Source: Sphingomonas profundi (GTDB lineage Bacteria > Pseudomonadota > Alphaproteobacteria > Sphingomonadales > Sphingomonadaceae). From it: a stretch of DNA of 64,000 nt. The translations under genes were made by a program, and so were the position numbers. The notes under the pieces are model-generated. The model had not been told where the DNA came from and did no database searches. It saw only the letters and a list, made by a program, of their open reading frames with translations. The DNA is taken from contig NZ_CP046535.1 in NCBI RefSeq assembly GCF_009739515.1, positions 496,001 through 560,000 on the forward strand, written 5' to 3'. Of this stretch, positions 62,401 to 64,000 are shown piece after piece. Within the stretch, counting starts at the first letter, position 1. Every line of letters begins with the position of its first letter.

Positions 62401-62740
62401 CTACCTGAACGACTGGTCGAACGCGTCCTCTAGCCGGCACTGGCCGGTAATCGCGCCGGCTTCGGCGAAGTGGCGGAGCACGTCCCGCCCGCGATCGATC
62501 ACCCGGGTGTCGATCGGTACGGGCTGCAGCTTCTGGCGCGCGGTGACGTAGCGGGCGACCGCCGCGGGATCCCGATGTCCTTGGCCGGCGCGTGCGGCGT
62601 TTCAAGCAAGCCGACGCCCTTCGGATGCGCCGCGCAGCTCAATCGCGCAAGCCGGCGCACGGGCGGGAACACAAGCCCGCCCAGCGCGTCATCGCATTCG
62701 CGCAGCCGTTGTGCGGGGATCCATGGGCCGGGACGCGAAG
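62401..62740 (-). pseudogene. Decayed 3' part of an unidentified gene
   Basis: On the minus strand a coding-like frame ends at TAG 62401: VTARQKLQPVPIDTRVIDRG, then RDVLRHFAEAGAITGQCRLE and DAFDQSFR. It has strong G/C third positions but no start, and an in-frame TGA lies at about 62595. The sequence looks continued upstream in another frame (LGGLVFPPVRRLARLSCAAH, then HPKGVGLLETPHAPAKDIGI), with a frameshift near 62560. No family is assigned; the C-terminus vaguely recalls periplasmic solute-binding proteins. It fills most of the gap 62288-62747 between tRNA-Ala and actA. Confidence 0.4.
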
Positions 62741-62747
62741 GGGGTCG

Positions 62748-63410
62748 ATGCCGCAACTTTTCCGCCCCGGCGCCAACACGCTGGCCCGCTTGGCGCTGGC
62801 CGCGATCGCGATCGTACCGGCGGGGCTGCTGCTGCTGATCGCCGTGGTGACGCGATCCGGGGCGACGACCGGCGAGGGCCGCTTCGTCGAGCAGCCGGTG
62901 CCGTTCAGCCACCAGCATCACGCCGGCGAACTGGCGATCGACTGCCGCTACTGCCACGCGGGCGTGGAGACGGCCGCCACCGCCAGCGTGCCCGCCACCC
63001 ATGTCTGCATGACCTGCCACTCGCAGATCTGGACCAATGCCGAGATGCTGGCGCCCGTGCGCGCAAGCCTGGCGAGCGGCCGGCCGATGGCGTGGCGGCG
63101 GGTGAACCGGCTGCCGGACTATGTGTATTTCGATCATCACGCGCACGTGAACAACGGCGTGCCCTGCGCCGCCTGCCATGGTGACGTCCGCCGCATGCCG
63201 CTCACCCGACAGGCCGCGCCGATGACGATGGGCTGGTGTCTCGATTGCCATCGCGCACCCGGCGACCGGATCGTCGCAGCCGACCGGCGCTTCGAGGCGG
63301 CGCCCTATCAGGATCGCAGCGCGGCGGACCGGCGGGCCGCCCGCGCGACGACGATCGCCATCGCCCGATCCGGCCGCAGGCTGACGGACTGTTCGACATG
63401 CCACCGATGA
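62748..63410 (+). CDS. actA: Alternative Complex III subunit ActA (pentaheme cytochrome c)
   Basis: A membrane-anchored multiheme cytochrome, 220 residues. One N-terminal helix (LARLALAAIAIVPAGLLLLI) then five CxxCH sites: CRYCH, CMTCH, CAACH, CLDCH and CSTCH. His residues in PFSHQHHAGEL and VYFDHHAHVNN are likely distal ligands. In Alternative Complex III, a quinol:cytochrome c (or oxidase) reductase, ActA has five hemes, and it is followed by ActB, as here. ATG 62748 has GAAGGGGG just upstream. Confidence 0.88.
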   Translation: MPQLFRPGANTLARLALAAIAIVPAGLLLLIAVVTRSGATTGEGRFVEQPVPFSHQHHAGELAIDCRYCHAGVETAATASVPATHVCMTCHSQIWTNAEMLAPVRASLASGRPMAWRRVNRLPDYVYFDHHAHVNNGVPCAACHGDVRRMPLTRQAAPMTMGWCLDCHRAPGDRIVAADRRFEAAPYQDRSAADRRAARATTIAIARSGRRLTDCSTCHR

Positions 63411-64000
63411 CGCCGCCGCCGATCGACCGCCGCACGCTGCTCGGCATGATCGCCGCCGGGGCGGCCGCCACGGTGGCCGGGTGCAGCAAGCCCGACGAGA
63501 CGATCCACCCGATGGTCGACCAGCCGGACGGGACGCGCCCCGGCGAGACGCGGCGCTACGCCACGGCGCTGCCGTTCGCCGGCTACGGCCGCGGCGTCAC
63601 GGGGCTGGTGGTGAACGAGCGGCCGGTGAAGCTGGAGGGCCTTGCCGCCCACCCCGCCAGCCTGGGCGCGACCGATGTGTTCACCGAGGTGTCGATCCTG
63701 GATCTCTACGATCCGCAGCGGCTGAAGGCGCCGGTCGGGCCGGCCGGCCCGTCCAGCTGGCCGGCGGCGGCGCGCGCCATGCGCGAGCGCCGGTCGGGGC
63801 AGCAAGGCGGGCGGCTGGCGCTGCTGACCGGGCGGATCACCTCGCCTACCCTGCTCGCGCGCATCGCTGCGCTGAAGGCGGTGTATCCGGGCGCGCGGCA
63901 TGTCCGCTGGGAGCCGTTCGACGACGATGCCGCGCTGGCGGGCGCCGAGGCCGCGTTCGGGCGGCGGCTCACCCTGCGCCCACGGCTGGCGGAGGCGGAC
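63407..64000 (+). CDS. actB: Alternative Complex III subunit ActB, N-terminal part (runs off right edge)
   Basis: The start of a molybdopterin-oxidoreductase-like and Fe-S subunit. It begins with a twin-arginine signal (DRRTLLGMIAAGAAATVAGC, with a lipobox-like cysteine) and continues with YATALPFAGYGRGVTGLVVN and EGLAAHPASLGATDVFTEVS, as at the N-terminus of ActB. ATG 63407 overlaps the actA stop (ATGA); ATG 63398 is also in frame. The rest of the operon (actC onward) lies beyond the window. Confidence 0.85.
   Translation, partial: MTPPPIDRRTLLGMIAAGAAATVAGCSKPDETIHPMVDQPDGTRPGETRRYATALPFAGYGRGVTGLVVNERPVKLEGLAAHPASLGATDVFTEVSILDLYDPQRLKAPVGPAGPSSWPAAARAMRERRSGQQGGRLALLTGRITSPTLLARIAALKAVYPGARHVRWEPFDDDAALAGAEAAFGRRLTLRPRLAEAD

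Noticed and set aside
62306-62551. An 81-codon plus-strand frame after tRNA-Ala
   Set aside because: The opposite strand has better coding third positions (the gene relic); this frame has no family and no ribosome site.

Overview
The window is about 64 kb of very GC-rich DNA, with third codon positions almost all G or C. It is packed with short operons on both strands whose genes often overlap by 1 to 4 bases (TGATG or ATGA junctions). The gene content points to an alphaproteobacterium of the order Sphingomonadales, most likely Sphingomonas or a close relative. The signs are an RNase E with a split S1 domain and a C-terminal GWW tail, a DUF1465/RcdA-family protein, a FYDLN-acid protein, a class II (CP4-like) EPSP synthase, a Sphingomonas-type alkaline phosphatase and a KdpFABC-DE system. 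Nothing looks like a prophage, insertion sequence or CRISPR array. Most of the window is ordinary chromosome.

Layout. 1-7 kb: the 5' part of thyA, a stand-alone RadC-type MPN protein, a lipoprotein-like methyltransferase overlapping prfB, then PBP1A behind an N-acetylmuramoyl-alanine amidase (cell wall). 7-12 kb: rne, a small repeat-bearing ORF, a BepA-like M48 protease and a DsbA-family protein, joined by stop/start overlaps. 12-18 kb: a GT39-like membrane glycosyltransferase, an ICMT-like methyltransferase, rlmE, a Ppx/GppA phosphatase, tRNA-Gln, an RluA-type pseudouridine synthase, arfB and msrC. 18-26 kb: the high-affinity potassium locus, transcribed leftward as kdpF-A-B-C-D-E, with one or two tiny ORFs ahead of kdpF. 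26-32 kb: a Tat-exported serine hydrolase, an alpha/beta hydrolase and a large 7TMR-DISM/GAF/PAS/nucleotidyl cyclase. 32-35 kb: rmlC-rmlB-rmlA without rmlD, and a GT2-like gene without a usable AUG. 35.9-37.4 kb: a three-gene operon of a Dabb-PASTA fusion, an ABM-fold protein and a VOC-fold protein. 37-43 kb: a CitE-like lyase, the alkaline phosphatase, a queuosine-precursor-type transporter, DUF2252 and DUF488 proteins and a methyltransferase. 43-55 kb: DUF952, gyrA, yaaA, a TPR protein, a flavodoxin, an Lrp/AsnC regulator, a divergent histidine kinase, tRNA-Ile2, ynfA, a CDF metal exporter, wecB and two DUF465 proteins. 55-62 kb: Hsp20, rcdA, an intron-containing tRNA-Leu, ihfB, a cytochrome c, rpsA, cmk, aroA, the FYDLN protein and tRNA-Ala. 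Right edge: the remains of a broken gene, then actA and the start of actB of Alternative Complex III.

The most striking element is the tRNA-Leu(UAA) gene on the minus strand at 56446-56777. A 245-nt group I intron splits it between anticodon positions 34 and 35. The intron core closely resembles the IC3 introns of the Azoarcus tRNA-Ile and cyanobacterial tRNA-Leu(UAA) genes.

Other points worth a second look are the Dabb-PASTA fusion and its operon, the four-fold DFSSG repeat ORF coupled to the BepA-like gene, a hairpin covering the ribosome-binding site of the cyclase gene, probable non-AUG starts for the GT2 and CDF genes, a methionine in the GyrA QRDR where Asp is usual, and an ACIII operon downstream of a tRNA gene and a decayed gene.
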